A stretch of 23,844 bases of DNA. Source: JBCCEJ01 sp039030335 (GTDB lineage: Bacteria; Pseudomonadota; Gammaproteobacteria; HK1). The position numbers and the translations under genes were made by a program. Location of the stretch: positions 1 to 23,844 of the forward strand of contig JBCCEJ010000088.1 in the NCBI GenBank assembly GCA_039030335.1, written 5' to 3'. The notes under the pieces were generated by a model, which saw only the letters and a list, made by a program, of their open reading frames with translations, made no database searches and was not told the origin of the DNA. Of the stretch, positions 7,571 to 15,489 are shown piece by piece (within the stretch, counting starts at the first letter, position 1; each line of letters starts with the position of its first letter).

Positions 7571-8179
7571 ATGGATGCGTTTACCAGTCTGGATGCCGTA
7601 GCGGTACCGATAGACATCGTCAACTGCGATACCGATCAGATCATCCCCGGACGCTTTCTGCGACATTTACCCGAAGACGGCGGTTATGACCGCTATCTGT
7701 TTCACGACCTGCGCTTCGATACCGACGGCTCGCCGCGGCCCGAGTTCATTTTGAATCAGCCGGCCTACCGCAACAGCCGGATCATCGTCGCCGATCTGAA
7801 CTGGGGTTGCGGGTCGTCGCGCGAGAATGCCGTCTACGTGCTCGTCGCCAACGACATCCGCTGCGTGATCGCACCGAGTTTCGGGGATATCCATTTCTCC
7901 AACTGCATGAAACACGGCGTGCTGCCGGTCAGGTTGGCGCGCGAGACGTGCGATGACCTGCGAGGCCAGCTGCACACCCGGCCAGGCGCGACGTTGGCAG
8001 TGGACCTGCCATCGCAGACGGTGACCGACACCGAGGGCAATCAGTACGGTTTCGAGATCGCACCGTTCGACAAGCACCGGATGCTGAACGGGCTTGATGA
8101 TATCGGCTTGACGCTCGAGTACGACGCTGAATTCGAAGCTTTCGAACGCCGTCATGCCGAGGTCTACGATTGGCTTTGA
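7571..8179 (+). CDS. Aconitase-family hydratase small subunit, LeuD-like
   Basis: Swivel-domain small subunit that completes the active site of the LeuC-like protein. It has 202 residues, within the LeuD range. Landmarks are DTDQIIPGRFL (20-30), the active-site loop GCGSSREN (79-86) and IRCVIAPSFGDIHFSNCMKHGVLPV. In ordinary LeuD the loop reads GCGSSREHAPWAL; here the histidine is N86 and the following residues are AVYVL. The catalytic serine/arginine part, SSR, is kept. This change marks a paralogue that may accept another substrate. ATG 7571 lies three bases after the LeuC-like stop, with a GGGGA-type ribosome site inside the upstream gene, so the two subunits are translated together. Confidence 0.9.
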   Translation: MDAFTSLDAVAVPIDIVNCDTDQIIPGRFLRHLPEDGGYDRYLFHDLRFDTDGSPRPEFILNQPAYRNSRIIVADLNWGCGSSRENAVYVLVANDIRCVIAPSFGDIHFSNCMKHGVLPVRLARETCDDLRGQLHTRPGATLAVDLPSQTVTDTEGNQYGFEIAPFDKHRMLNGLDDIGLTLEYDAEFEAFERRHAEVYDWL

Positions 8180-8242
8180 CGGCTCGCTTCCAGGCGTTCA
8201 GCCCGATAAGGGTAGCCGGCTCCGCTTGTCGGCGGCCCTGAC

Positions 8243-10108
8243 GTGAAGAGATCTCTGCCGGCCCTGCCCTGGCTGGGAGCAGCGTTGCTGAGTGTCGGGG
8301 CCCTTTGGTGGATTTATGCCAATGTCGTGACGTTCGGGTTTCTGCACTGGGACGATCGTCTGCACATTCAGGAAAACCAGGCAGTCCATGCGCTCAGCGC
8401 CGCCAATCTGTGGTGGATGTTGACGACCATGGAAATCGACTACTGGCGGCCGCTCAGCTTCTTTTCACACGCGATCGACTTCGCGTTGTACGACACAGAT
8501 GCCGGCTGGCATCACGTGACCAGCGTGGTGCTGCACGGAATCAATGCACTGCTGGTCGCACAACTCGCCCGTGTGATTCTCGAACAGCATTTTCGGGCAT
8601 GGTCGTCGCGGGCGCGGACCGTCACCGGCGCTGCCGCCGGGCTGTTGTTCGCTGTGCACCCCCAGCATGTGGAAACCGTCGCGTGGCTTTCGGAACGTGA
8701 CGGTGTGCTCTGTGTGACGTTCTATCTCGCCGCGGCGCTCGCCTACGCAAGTCCGCATTCGCACCCCAACCGGCGAATGGTGACCGTCCTTGCGCTCTTC
8801 TTTCTCGCGCTCCTGTCGAAGCCGCTCGCGCTCAGTCTTCCGCTGGTGCTGCTGGCGATGGATGTCTTTCCGCTCCAGCGTTTCGGTTACGGTCAGCGCT
8901 GGCGCACGGCGTTGCACCTCGTGGCGGAGAAGTGGCATTTCTGGCTTTTGATGTTGCTCGTAATCGGCGTGACTTACCTTGGTGTGGTCGGCGTAGACGG
9001 AGCAGCCAGTCTTGCAGAGGTGCCTTTCGCCGAGCGAATCGTCAATGCGGCGCGTTCGTTCTGGCTGTATCCATACCGGTTCCTGGTGCCGCTCGGACTT
9101 TCTCCGTTCTATCCGATGGAGTTGCTGGATAATTCGTTGGCGGCCGGAAATCTGCTGGCACCAGCCGCGATGATGCTGCTGATCGGGGTTGGTCTACTGC
9201 GACTGTGGCGAGGTCGTGGTGCACTGCTCGCCATCACCGCGATGTACCTCGCGATGGTCGGGCCCACGCTTGGTCTCGTGCACCTCGGGGCGATCAGTTC
9301 TGCCGATCGTTACGCGTACCTGCCCGGTGCGGTGTTCAGCATCGGTCTGGCGATCGCCATCGGTGCTCTGCTGCAACGGCTGCCGTCCCTGTCCATACGC
9401 AGAGTCATTCTCGTTGCATGTGTCGTATCGATGGTCGGGGTAGCCCTGTTGGCGCGCCAGCAGGTTCAGGTCTGGCGCGACGACTTTACGTTGTGGCGTA
9501 CGGTACTGAGTTATCACCCAACGTGGCGACCGCACCGATACATTTCCGAAGGTATCGCGGCCTACGGCGAAGGGCGGTTTCACGACGCTATCGGGCTGTT
9601 GACGCAGGCGGAAGCTGAAGGCAAGCGACCAGGCGATATCAATCTCTATCTGGCGCTGTCCTATCAGGGGCTCGGCGATAATGAGATGGCGATCTATCAC
9701 ACCGAGCGCGGCCTCGAAGCTGGCGAGCGCCTGCCGGGTTATCTGATCCTCGGCGTGCGCGTGCATATGGACGGCAAACGTTTTCCGCAAGCGCGTGCCC
9801 TGATGCGCGAACTGGACGCGGCGCTGCCGGATAATCCCGACTCGCGGCGACTGTCAGCGTCGCTGGAACTCGAAGCCGGCAACTTCGAAACCGCTGCCGA
9901 GATCCTCGACGAAGCGATGGATTTGTTCGACGTGACGCCGGCGACGCTGGTGCTGCGCGGTGTGGTCGAGCACCGGCGCGGACACCTCGAGTCTGCGCGT
10001 GACTACTATGCGCGGGCATTGCAGATGCAACCTGGACTTATCGACGCAGAGAACAATTTGCGCACGCTGGAGACTCAGCTCAGCCGAACCGGCGGTCGCC
10101 AGCCCTGA
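8243..10108 (+). CDS. TMTC-like polytopic membrane protein with C-terminal TPR repeats (putative GT-C glycosyltransferase)
   Basis: A 621-residue protein with about ten predicted membrane spans in the first 420 residues, then a soluble helical part (about 430-615) with tetratricopeptide-like helix pairs such as GRFHDAIGLLTQAEAEG, GDNEMAIYHTERGLEAG and GHLESARDYYARALQMQP. The N-terminal half resembles bacterial relatives of eukaryotic TMTC O-mannosyltransferases: HWDD (35-38) in the first loop, YWRPLSFFSHAID, and LLFAVHPQHVETVAWLSERDG. The paired acidic residues D37/D38 in the first outer loop are where GT-C enzymes carry the catalytic acid. Transfer of a lipid-linked sugar to proteins or lipids is a family-based guess. 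The start is GTG 8243, 63 bases after the LeuD-like gene. It is convergent with the next glycosyltransferase gene and may belong functionally with that group. Confidence 0.8.
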   Translation: MKRSLPALPWLGAALLSVGALWWIYANVVTFGFLHWDDRLHIQENQAVHALSAANLWWMLTTMEIDYWRPLSFFSHAIDFALYDTDAGWHHVTSVVLHGINALLVAQLARVILEQHFRAWSSRARTVTGAAAGLLFAVHPQHVETVAWLSERDGVLCVTFYLAAALAYASPHSHPNRRMVTVLALFFLALLSKPLALSLPLVLLAMDVFPLQRFGYGQRWRTALHLVAEKWHFWLLMLLVIGVTYLGVVGVDGAASLAEVPFAERIVNAARSFWLYPYRFLVPLGLSPFYPMELLDNSLAAGNLLAPAAMMLLIGVGLLRLWRGRGALLAITAMYLAMVGPTLGLVHLGAISSADRYAYLPGAVFSIGLAIAIGALLQRLPSLSIRRVILVACVVSMVGVALLARQQVQVWRDDFTLWRTVLSYHPTWRPHRYISEGIAAYGEGRFHDAIGLLTQAEAEGKRPGDINLYLALSYQGLGDNEMAIYHTERGLEAGERLPGYLILGVRVHMDGKRFPQARALMRELDAALPDNPDSRRLSASLELEAGNFETAAEILDEAMDLFDVTPATLVLRGVVEHRRGHLESARDYYARALQMQPGLIDAENNLRTLETQLSRTGGRQP

Positions 10109-10156
10109 CGTGACGGCATTTCAGAGGCCGTTTCGGGGTATTAACGACAGTTGCGC

Positions 10157-11521
10157 TTATGCCCCGGCTTCGTCGGGCGGGCCGGTCAGCCCTCCCGAGC
10201 GGAACGCTCCGAGCGCACCACCGATCGCCAGCGCATAAACCGGTATCAGCGTAATGTTGTAGCGCGGAATATTGATGGAGATACCCGCGTAGAAGGCCAG
10301 CAGCCACAATCCCGGCAGCGCCATGACCAGCACGGCCGGTTCGCGTCGTGCAAGGGTCGCGGCGAGGACGATGACGAGACACACTCCCCCCAGCAAACCC
10401 CAGTAATCGCCTGGAAACATGCCGCGTAGCGTGAGCGGGATCGAAGTGAGCACATGGTTCACCGGCGCGCCCAGCACTTCGGTACGGATAAGGTACCCCG
10501 CAACGGCGTCCGGCCCGCCGGCTCGTTCCACCGCGCGGGCGTAGAGCGCTGGCCCGTCGACCGTGAAGTAGGTGTCCGGGCCAAGACCGAGCCGCACATA
10601 ACTCGACTCAGGAAACAGATCGCGCGCCAGACTGTCGCCGAAGTCGGGCAGCCAGAAGATGAAACTCGCACGCCACTCTGCGTCTGACATGTGGTTGTAG
10701 ACGACCCGTTGCGCGAGCACGAGCCCGCCGTAACCAGAGGTCAACTGCGCTGAACCGATCTGTACGAGATTCCGGGCGCTCCACGGCATCATGACGAGCG
10801 CAAACCCGAGCACTACCCAGAGGCCCAGCTTGAGCCGCGCCGGTCGCCATTGCCAAAATGCCACCACAGCGGTAGTCAGCGCCACGCAGATGACCGCGTA
10901 CTCCATGCCTGGCCTGACCATACCGGTGAGCCCGAAGGCGATGCCTGCGGCAACTGCAAGTGCTCCGCTGCGGCGGCGCCATGCGCACATCAGCAAAACG
11001 CTGCCAAGCGCAAAAGCCGGCACGGTCAGGGCTTCCGTCTGAGCGCGATTGGCGTAATAGATGAGGTCGCCGCTCAAGGTTACCGAGACGGCCGCGATCC
11101 AGGCCGGCAGGCGCCCCTTCCATATGGTGCGCGCTGCGAAGTAGACCGAAACGATGACGATGGTGAGTAGCAGGGCCTGCAGCCACCAGAGTGTGGCGAG
11201 ATCCAGCTTGCAGCCAAACGTACCGGGTGCTTCGCTGCCGATACATCGCAACGACGCTTCGACGTCCGGGTCGAGCCACATCACCAGCGCAAGCCACGCA
11301 GGGTAGCCCGGCATGTTGGCGTTTCCTGGCGGCGGCGCTGGCGCGGCTGGGGTGCCGCTCAGGCCGAACACGCCATGGTCGTGCAAATTGAGCGCGTAGT
11401 CGATGTAGCGAGTGGCGTCTTGCTGCGGATAGAAGGGATCGTCAAAACTCCACTGCGTCAGCGCGCTCAGCAGCAGCGCTGCCAACAGCACCAGGGCGTA
11501 TTCGCGCACATCTGCAATCAT
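10157..11521 (-). CDS. GT-C family membrane glycosyltransferase (GT39/ArnT-like)
   Basis: A 454-residue polytopic membrane protein with around ten hydrophobic helices. Its first extracytoplasmic loop begins after helix 1 with DDPFYPQQDATRYIDYALNL; D35 in QQDATRY is placed where GT-C enzymes have the metal or catalytic acid. Later features are IYYANRAQTEALTVPAF, MVRPGMEY and MPWSARNLVQIG, all common in Dol-P-Man-type protein mannosyltransferase relatives. These enzymes use polyprenyl-phosphate sugars on the outer face of the membrane. Its ATG (11521) overlaps the stop of the GT2 gene by four bases (ATGA), so the two are translationally coupled. The GT2 product probably makes the polyprenyl-phosphate sugar that this enzyme transfers. 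Sugar and acceptor are unknown. Confidence 0.82.
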   Translation of the reverse strand: MIADVREYALVLLAALLLSALTQWSFDDPFYPQQDATRYIDYALNLHDHGVFGLSGTPAAPAPPPGNANMPGYPAWLALVMWLDPDVEASLRCIGSEAPGTFGCKLDLATLWWLQALLLTIVIVSVYFAARTIWKGRLPAWIAAVSVTLSGDLIYYANRAQTEALTVPAFALGSVLLMCAWRRRSGALAVAAGIAFGLTGMVRPGMEYAVICVALTTAVVAFWQWRPARLKLGLWVVLGFALVMMPWSARNLVQIGSAQLTSGYGGLVLAQRVVYNHMSDAEWRASFIFWLPDFGDSLARDLFPESSYVRLGLGPDTYFTVDGPALYARAVERAGGPDAVAGYLIRTEVLGAPVNHVLTSIPLTLRGMFPGDYWGLLGGVCLVIVLAATLARREPAVLVMALPGLWLLAFYAGISINIPRYNITLIPVYALAIGGALGAFRSGGLTGPPDEAGA

Positions 11522-12522
11522 GATCCGTCGTCGTCGACCAGCGTGTGCAGGGGTACGCTCGGGCGGTTACTCATATCGAACTGCAAGGTCGAAAGGGTCA
11601 GCTGCACGCCGACGATGAGCGGCAGTGCCGCGAGCATGACCGTACCGGCAGTCGCGACCTCGCTGCGCAGATAGTGGTCGTACCACTGGTAGATGCCGAA
11701 GACGAATCCGAACGCCATCAGGCATGGACCGAGGATCCATTCGAGCGAGGCGACATGGAAGTCCCGAAGAAAGTAGTTGTAACCGATGCGCTTCAGAAGA
11801 TTCGCAGCGTGCCCGAGCAGAAAGCGGGGTAACTCCAGCGCAGTGCGTATGTGGCTGGTCTCGGCGCCGTACTGCGCTGGCATCGGGACGTCGATGACGA
11901 CCGCGCGAAGCGTATTGAGCCGGAAGAGCATGTCCGACTCGAAGAAATAGCCGCGGGCCAGGCGCTCCAGCGGCAGCAGCTGCAGCACGGCGCGGTGAAT
12001 CGCGGTGTAGCCGTTCAGCGGATCGAACAGATGCCAGTAGCCGGTACTGAGTTTGCTCATGAACGAAAAGGCGGCATTCCCGACCAGGCGCGTCGCGGGC
12101 ATCGCGCGTACGTCTTCGATTCGATAGAAGCGGTTGCCTTTGGTGTAGTCCGCGCGCCCCGCCGCGATCGGTGCGATGAACCGTTCCATCAGGGCTGGAT
12201 CCATCTGTCCGTCGCCGTCGACCTTAACGACGATGCGCGCGTCGGTCTCGAGCGCGCGACGATAGCCGGTCACCATCGCGGCGCCCACGCCCTCATTGCG
12301 GTCGCGGTAAATGACTTCGACGCGTGGGTCCTCGCAATGCATCTCGACGTGTTTGCCGGTGCCGTCAGGACAACCGTCGTCGACGCAGATGATGTAGTCG
12401 ACGAACCGCGGCATACCGTCCAGTACCGACAGAATATGCTCACGCTCCCGGAAACAGGGGATCACCACGGCGACGCGCCCGGCGGGAGCGCTGCGCGCGC
12501 TTGAAAGTGCGGAGTTGGACAT
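11518..12522 (-). CDS. Glycosyltransferase family 2, polyprenyl-phosphate sugar synthase-like (DPM1/ArnC-like)
   Basis: A 334-residue enzyme expected to move a sugar from a nucleotide donor to polyprenyl phosphate on the cytoplasmic face. The GT-A fold is clear: VAVVIPCFREREHI (17-30), the ICVDDGCPDGT nucleotide loop (46-55), RNEGVGAAMVTGYRRAL, and the metal-binding KVDGDGQMDP with DGD at 102-104. Two hydrophobic helices near the C-terminus anchor it, as in membrane-bound DPM1 homologues. I chose ATG 12522 because the conserved domain starts 16 residues later. The frame stays open to an ATG at 12594 with no ribosome site, and a TATTAT element (12566-12561) could be a -10 box between the two. 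Neither start has a convincing Shine-Dalgarno site. It is coupled to the downstream GT-C gene. Confidence 0.85.
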   Translation of the reverse strand: MSNSALSSARSAPAGRVAVVIPCFREREHILSVLDGMPRFVDYIICVDDGCPDGTGKHVEMHCEDPRVEVIYRDRNEGVGAAMVTGYRRALETDARIVVKVDGDGQMDPALMERFIAPIAAGRADYTKGNRFYRIEDVRAMPATRLVGNAAFSFMSKLSTGYWHLFDPLNGYTAIHRAVLQLLPLERLARGYFFESDMLFRLNTLRAVVIDVPMPAQYGAETSHIRTALELPRFLLGHAANLLKRIGYNYFLRDFHVASLEWILGPCLMAFGFVFGIYQWYDHYLRSEVATAGTVMLAALPLIVGVQLTLSTLQFDMSNRPSVPLHTLVDDDGS

Positions 12523-12659
12523 GCAGGTCACGCGGCCGGAGGGGCCGGCAGCAGTAGTGGATAATAGTGGCACCGATCGCGAAGGCCCGATCATACCGGG
12601 TCGCGTGAGAGGCGCCTATGCACGGACATCTATCGGCGCAGGCGTCGCGCGCGGCCCGT

Positions 12660-13526
12660 TCAGTCCATCGACGGTGACCACTCGGGAACAGCGTCGAACT
12701 CGCCGGCCGCAATGCGCTCTTCAAACGACCGGATCGGGTCCTGCCCGACCAGCTGGTCGAGCACGAACGCCAGCTTGGCAAACGCGCGGCGGCGGTTGAA
12801 CCACAGCAGCGTACTGACCCAGAACGCCGTATCGCGCATACGCCCGAACGGTTCGTCGATGTCGAAGTCGTACGGGTGTACGTAGCTCCAGCGGGCGCAC
12901 CCGGGAGTCGTGTTTTGCCAGGCTCTGCGCAGCATGAGCCGCGGCAGGTAGCGCAGGTAGAAGCCGCCGAGAAATGGCACGTAGACGGGTCCAATGCGGG
13001 CGACCGGAACCGGGAGTTCGAGCAGACCGCTCGACCAGCGAAACGGCGTCTGAGGGGCGCCGGCGTAGCTATGCAGCGGGTTGCCTACCGGCATCATGCT
13101 GGACGAGTACTGGAACCCGAGCTCGGCCAGGACCTCGGTGGCCCACGTGGTTTGCCGGGTTAGCGAAAAGACTGGAGCCCGGTAGCCCCGCACCGGTTGA
13201 CCGGACAGATCTTCGAGCGTGGCCTTCGCCTCGTGGGTAGCGTCGCGGAAGCTCTCGGGTGAATGCTGGTCGAGGGTCTTGTGGTCGAGCGAGTGCGAGG
13301 CGAGTTCGTGGCCGCTCGCGAGAATCTCGCGTACGAGCTCTGGCTGGCTCCTGGCAGCATCGGCGACGATGAACACGGTCGCCCTGATTTGCCTTGCCTC
13401 GAGGAATTCGAGTACGCGCCTGCTCATCGAGACATAACGCTGGGGCTGGCGCTGATCGGCGCGGTGATCTTCGAGGTCGATCGACACGGTGAACGTGGGC
13501 GCGGCGGCTGCCTGGCTCGTGGTCAA
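12660..13526 (-). CDS. Polysaccharide deacetylase (NodB-homology, carbohydrate esterase 4)
   Basis: A 288-residue protein with a NodB domain that removes N- or O-acetyl groups from a polysaccharide. Visible motifs are FTVSIDLEDH (12-21) with D17 as the likely base, ATVFIVAD, the metal-binding H78xxxH82 in ELASHSLDH, and GYRAPVFS (114-121). A later Y-V-H-P segment resembles the C-terminal extension of deacetylases found in exopolysaccharide loci linked to the exosortase system. That likeness is from memory, not from a search. The start is TTG at 13526, thirteen bases after the DMT stop, with a GAGG site; no ATG is available before the first catalytic motif. It has no signal peptide, suggesting cytoplasmic or atypical export. 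It is probably in one operon with the upstream transporter and downstream glycosyltransferases. Confidence 0.85.
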   Translation of the reverse strand: MTTSQAAAAPTFTVSIDLEDHRADQRQPQRYVSMSRRVLEFLEARQIRATVFIVADAARSQPELVREILASGHELASHSLDHKTLDQHSPESFRDATHEAKATLEDLSGQPVRGYRAPVFSLTRQTTWATEVLAELGFQYSSSMMPVGNPLHSYAGAPQTPFRWSSGLLELPVPVARIGPVYVPFLGGFYLRYLPRLMLRRAWQNTTPGCARWSYVHPYDFDIDEPFGRMRDTAFWVSTLLWFNRRRAFAKLAFVLDQLVGQDPIRSFEERIAAGEFDAVPEWSPSMD

Positions 13527-13539
13527 GACGCCGGCCTCA

Positions 13540-14454
13540 TCAGTGTGGCCGTTTCAGCCGCGCTTCGCGTACGGCGATGTAGAGCGTGCTGCCGACGATG
13601 AGTGCCGTTCCAAACCAGGCCGCACCGGTCGGCACTTCCGCGAAGATGAAGAAACCGATGGCGGCAGCGAAGACCAGTCGGCTGTACTCGAACGGCGCGA
13701 CGGCGGTGACTTCGCCCGCTTTCAACGCCGTCACCATGCAACTTTGTCCCCAGGCCGAGAATACCCCCATCAGTGCGATATAGCCGAGTTCGAGCAGACC
13801 CGGCGTGCGCCAGGTCCACAGTGCGGGTCCGAGCGCGATCAAGGTCATGATCACATATGACCAGACGAGGATCCGCAGCGGCGGTTCCGTCGAGGTGAGG
13901 CGTTTGATCATCGTCGTTACGCCCGCGGCGAACACCGCGGCGAGCACGCCGACCAGCGTCCAGGGATCGAAGCCAGCTCCGCCTGGCGCAATACAGATGA
14001 CAACGCCAGCGAATCCGATCAGCGTGGCGCCCGTGCGCCTCCATCGGATGACTTCGTTCAAGAACAGCACGGCCAGTACGATCATGAACAGGGTGCGGGT
14101 AAAGCTGAGCGTCGTCGCCAGTGCAAGATCCAGGTGCGTCAGCGCGAGCATCATCGTCGTAACACCGCAAATACCGAACAGGCTGCGGACCACGTGTGCG
14201 CCAGGCCGGGAACTCTTGAAGAAGCCGCGCTCCGCGCGGAAGATCGCCGGCGAGATCACGACCAGCGCAAAGACTGCCCTCAAGACAACCAGCTCGAACA
14301 CCGGCATAGTCTGTCCGGCCAGCTTGATCGACACGGCCATGCCGGTGAACCCGACGCTCGCCAACAGCATCCAGAAAGCTCCGCGCACATTCCCGGGCAG
14401 GGTGGCGAACCGGGCGGACAACGGCGCGAAGGTACGCTTGACGGAACTCAACAT
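13540..14454 (-). CDS. EamA/DMT-family transporter (ten-helix metabolite transporter)
   Basis: A 304-residue inner-membrane protein with two EamA repeats of about five helices each, the standard drug/metabolite transporter layout. Recognisable segments are AFWMLLASVGFTGMAVSIKLAG at the first helix, FTRTLFMIVLAVLFLNEVIRWRR closing repeat 1, and VAPFEYSRLVFAAAIGFFIFAEVPTGAAWFGTALIVGSTLYI closing repeat 2. Substrates of this family cannot be told from sequence. The gene sits first in a minus-strand run with the deacetylase and glycosyltransferases. Its start is 47 bases from the first possible start of a second, divergent DMT gene (14502). Confidence 0.88.
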   Translation of the reverse strand: MLSSVKRTFAPLSARFATLPGNVRGAFWMLLASVGFTGMAVSIKLAGQTMPVFELVVLRAVFALVVISPAIFRAERGFFKSSRPGAHVVRSLFGICGVTTMMLALTHLDLALATTLSFTRTLFMIVLAVLFLNEVIRWRRTGATLIGFAGVVICIAPGGAGFDPWTLVGVLAAVFAAGVTTMIKRLTSTEPPLRILVWSYVIMTLIALGPALWTWRTPGLLELGYIALMGVFSAWGQSCMVTALKAGEVTAVAPFEYSRLVFAAAIGFFIFAEVPTGAAWFGTALIVGSTLYIAVREARLKRPH

Positions 14455-14480
14455 CGGGCTTCGGGCCTGCGTGCGGACGA

Positions 14481-14486
14481 TATAAT
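14481..14486 (+). promoter_or_regulatory. Consensus -10 box upstream of the plus-strand DMT gene
   Basis: A perfect TATAAT lies at 14481-14486. The matching -35 region (about 14458-14463) is weak. Transcription would begin near 14493. That leaves only about nine bases before the GTG at 14502, but about thirty before the GTG at 14523, which favours the later start. Confidence 0.5.
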
Positions 14487-14522
14487 TGCCGCTCCCTTCC
14501 GGTGAGAAACGGCAGTGCGCGC

Positions 14523-15416
14523 GTGAGTGAACGAACCCCCGACCGAGACACCCTCAAAGGCATTGCTTACATGTGCCTCGCAGTGGCGGCGTTCGTGTTC
14601 CTGAACGCGTCGGGCAAAGTGTTGAGCGGCGCAGGTATCAGCACCACCCAGATCGTCTGGTCGCGCTATGCCGGCGGCATGATCCTGATGCTGTTCCTGT
14701 TTGCGCCCCGGCATGGCCTGAGTCTGTTGACGACCAACCAGCCGAGACTGCAAATCGCGCGTTCGCTGCTGCTGGTTGCCTCCTCCCTACTTTACTTCAA
14801 AGGACTGTCTTATATCGCGCTACCGACCGCGGCCGCGATCAGCTTTACCTCGCCGATCTTCATCACGGCGCTGTCGCTTCCGCTGTTGGCCGAACGGGTG
14901 GGACCGCGGCGCTGGGTAGCGGTCATGATCGGATTCGTGGGCGCGCTGGTGGTCATTCGTCCCGGTATGGCAGGCACTCACTGGGCGGTAGCCTACATCG
15001 TCGGCAGCACCACCTGCAGCGTCTTCTACCAGATCCTGACGCGCCGGGTCGCCGGCCTCGACTCGGCCACGACCAGTGCCACCTATCCCACGATCACCGG
15101 TACCGCGCTGGTCAGTCTCTACGTGTTCTTCGACTGGTCATGGCCCGCGGCGGGGGCCGACTGGATCGTCTTCGCAGCGCTCGGGATCTTCGGCGGCGGC
15201 GGCCATTACTTTCTGACCAAAGCCTACGAGATCGGACCCGCGGCGGTCATCGCGCCGTTCAACTACCTGCAGCTCGTCGGTGCCACCATAATGGGCTTTC
15301 TGATCTTTGGCGACTTGCCCGACAGCGTAACGGTGCTCGGTGCCGGCATCATCGTTGCGAGCGGGCTTTACATCGCGCACCGCGAACGGGTGAGGCGCCG
15401 CCAGCGCGTCACATGA
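14523..15416 (+). CDS. EamA/DMT-family transporter, second copy type
   Basis: A 297-residue ten-helix inner-membrane transporter with two EamA domains. Features are KGIAYMCLAVAAFVFLN at helix 1, SLLLVASSLLYFKGLSYI, TAAAISFTSPIFITALS, and VIAPFNYLQLVGATIMGFLIFGDLP in the second repeat. It ends in a basic tail (HRERVRRRQR). It is not a simple duplicate of the neighbour at 13540-14454: the two share the fold but differ at most positions. The start is uncertain. GTG 14502 adds seven residues; GTG 14523 is preferred because a TATAAT at 14481 leaves a normal leader for it. Neither has a strong ribosome site. The substrate is unknown. Confidence 0.85.
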   Translation: MSERTPDRDTLKGIAYMCLAVAAFVFLNASGKVLSGAGISTTQIVWSRYAGGMILMLFLFAPRHGLSLLTTNQPRLQIARSLLLVASSLLYFKGLSYIALPTAAAISFTSPIFITALSLPLLAERVGPRRWVAVMIGFVGALVVIRPGMAGTHWAVAYIVGSTTCSVFYQILTRRVAGLDSATTSATYPTITGTALVSLYVFFDWSWPAAGADWIVFAALGIFGGGGHYFLTKAYEIGPAAVIAPFNYLQLVGATIMGFLIFGDLPDSVTVLGAGIIVASGLYIAHRERVRRRQRVT

Positions 15417-15489
15417 ATATCGCTTGGGTCGCGTCTTCGCGTAGAGCTGCGTGCAGCGCGCAGGTTGCAAGGTGCCCGTGTTCAACTAG

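Noticed and set aside
6161..8179. Leucine biosynthesis leuCD
   Set aside because: The family match is right, but no leuA or leuB is nearby, the small-subunit loop is altered and the neighbours are catabolic. Kept as LeuCD-like, not as leucine genes.
10113..10131. ACGGC...GCCGT hairpin between the convergent TMTC-like and GT-C genes
   Set aside because: Only five base pairs with a nine-base loop and no T-tract; too weak to call a terminator.
13523..14563. 346-residue minus-strand frame covering the DMT transporter
   Set aside because: Its translation is arginine-rich with no membrane helices, while the other minus-strand frame gives a clear ten-helix EamA protein.
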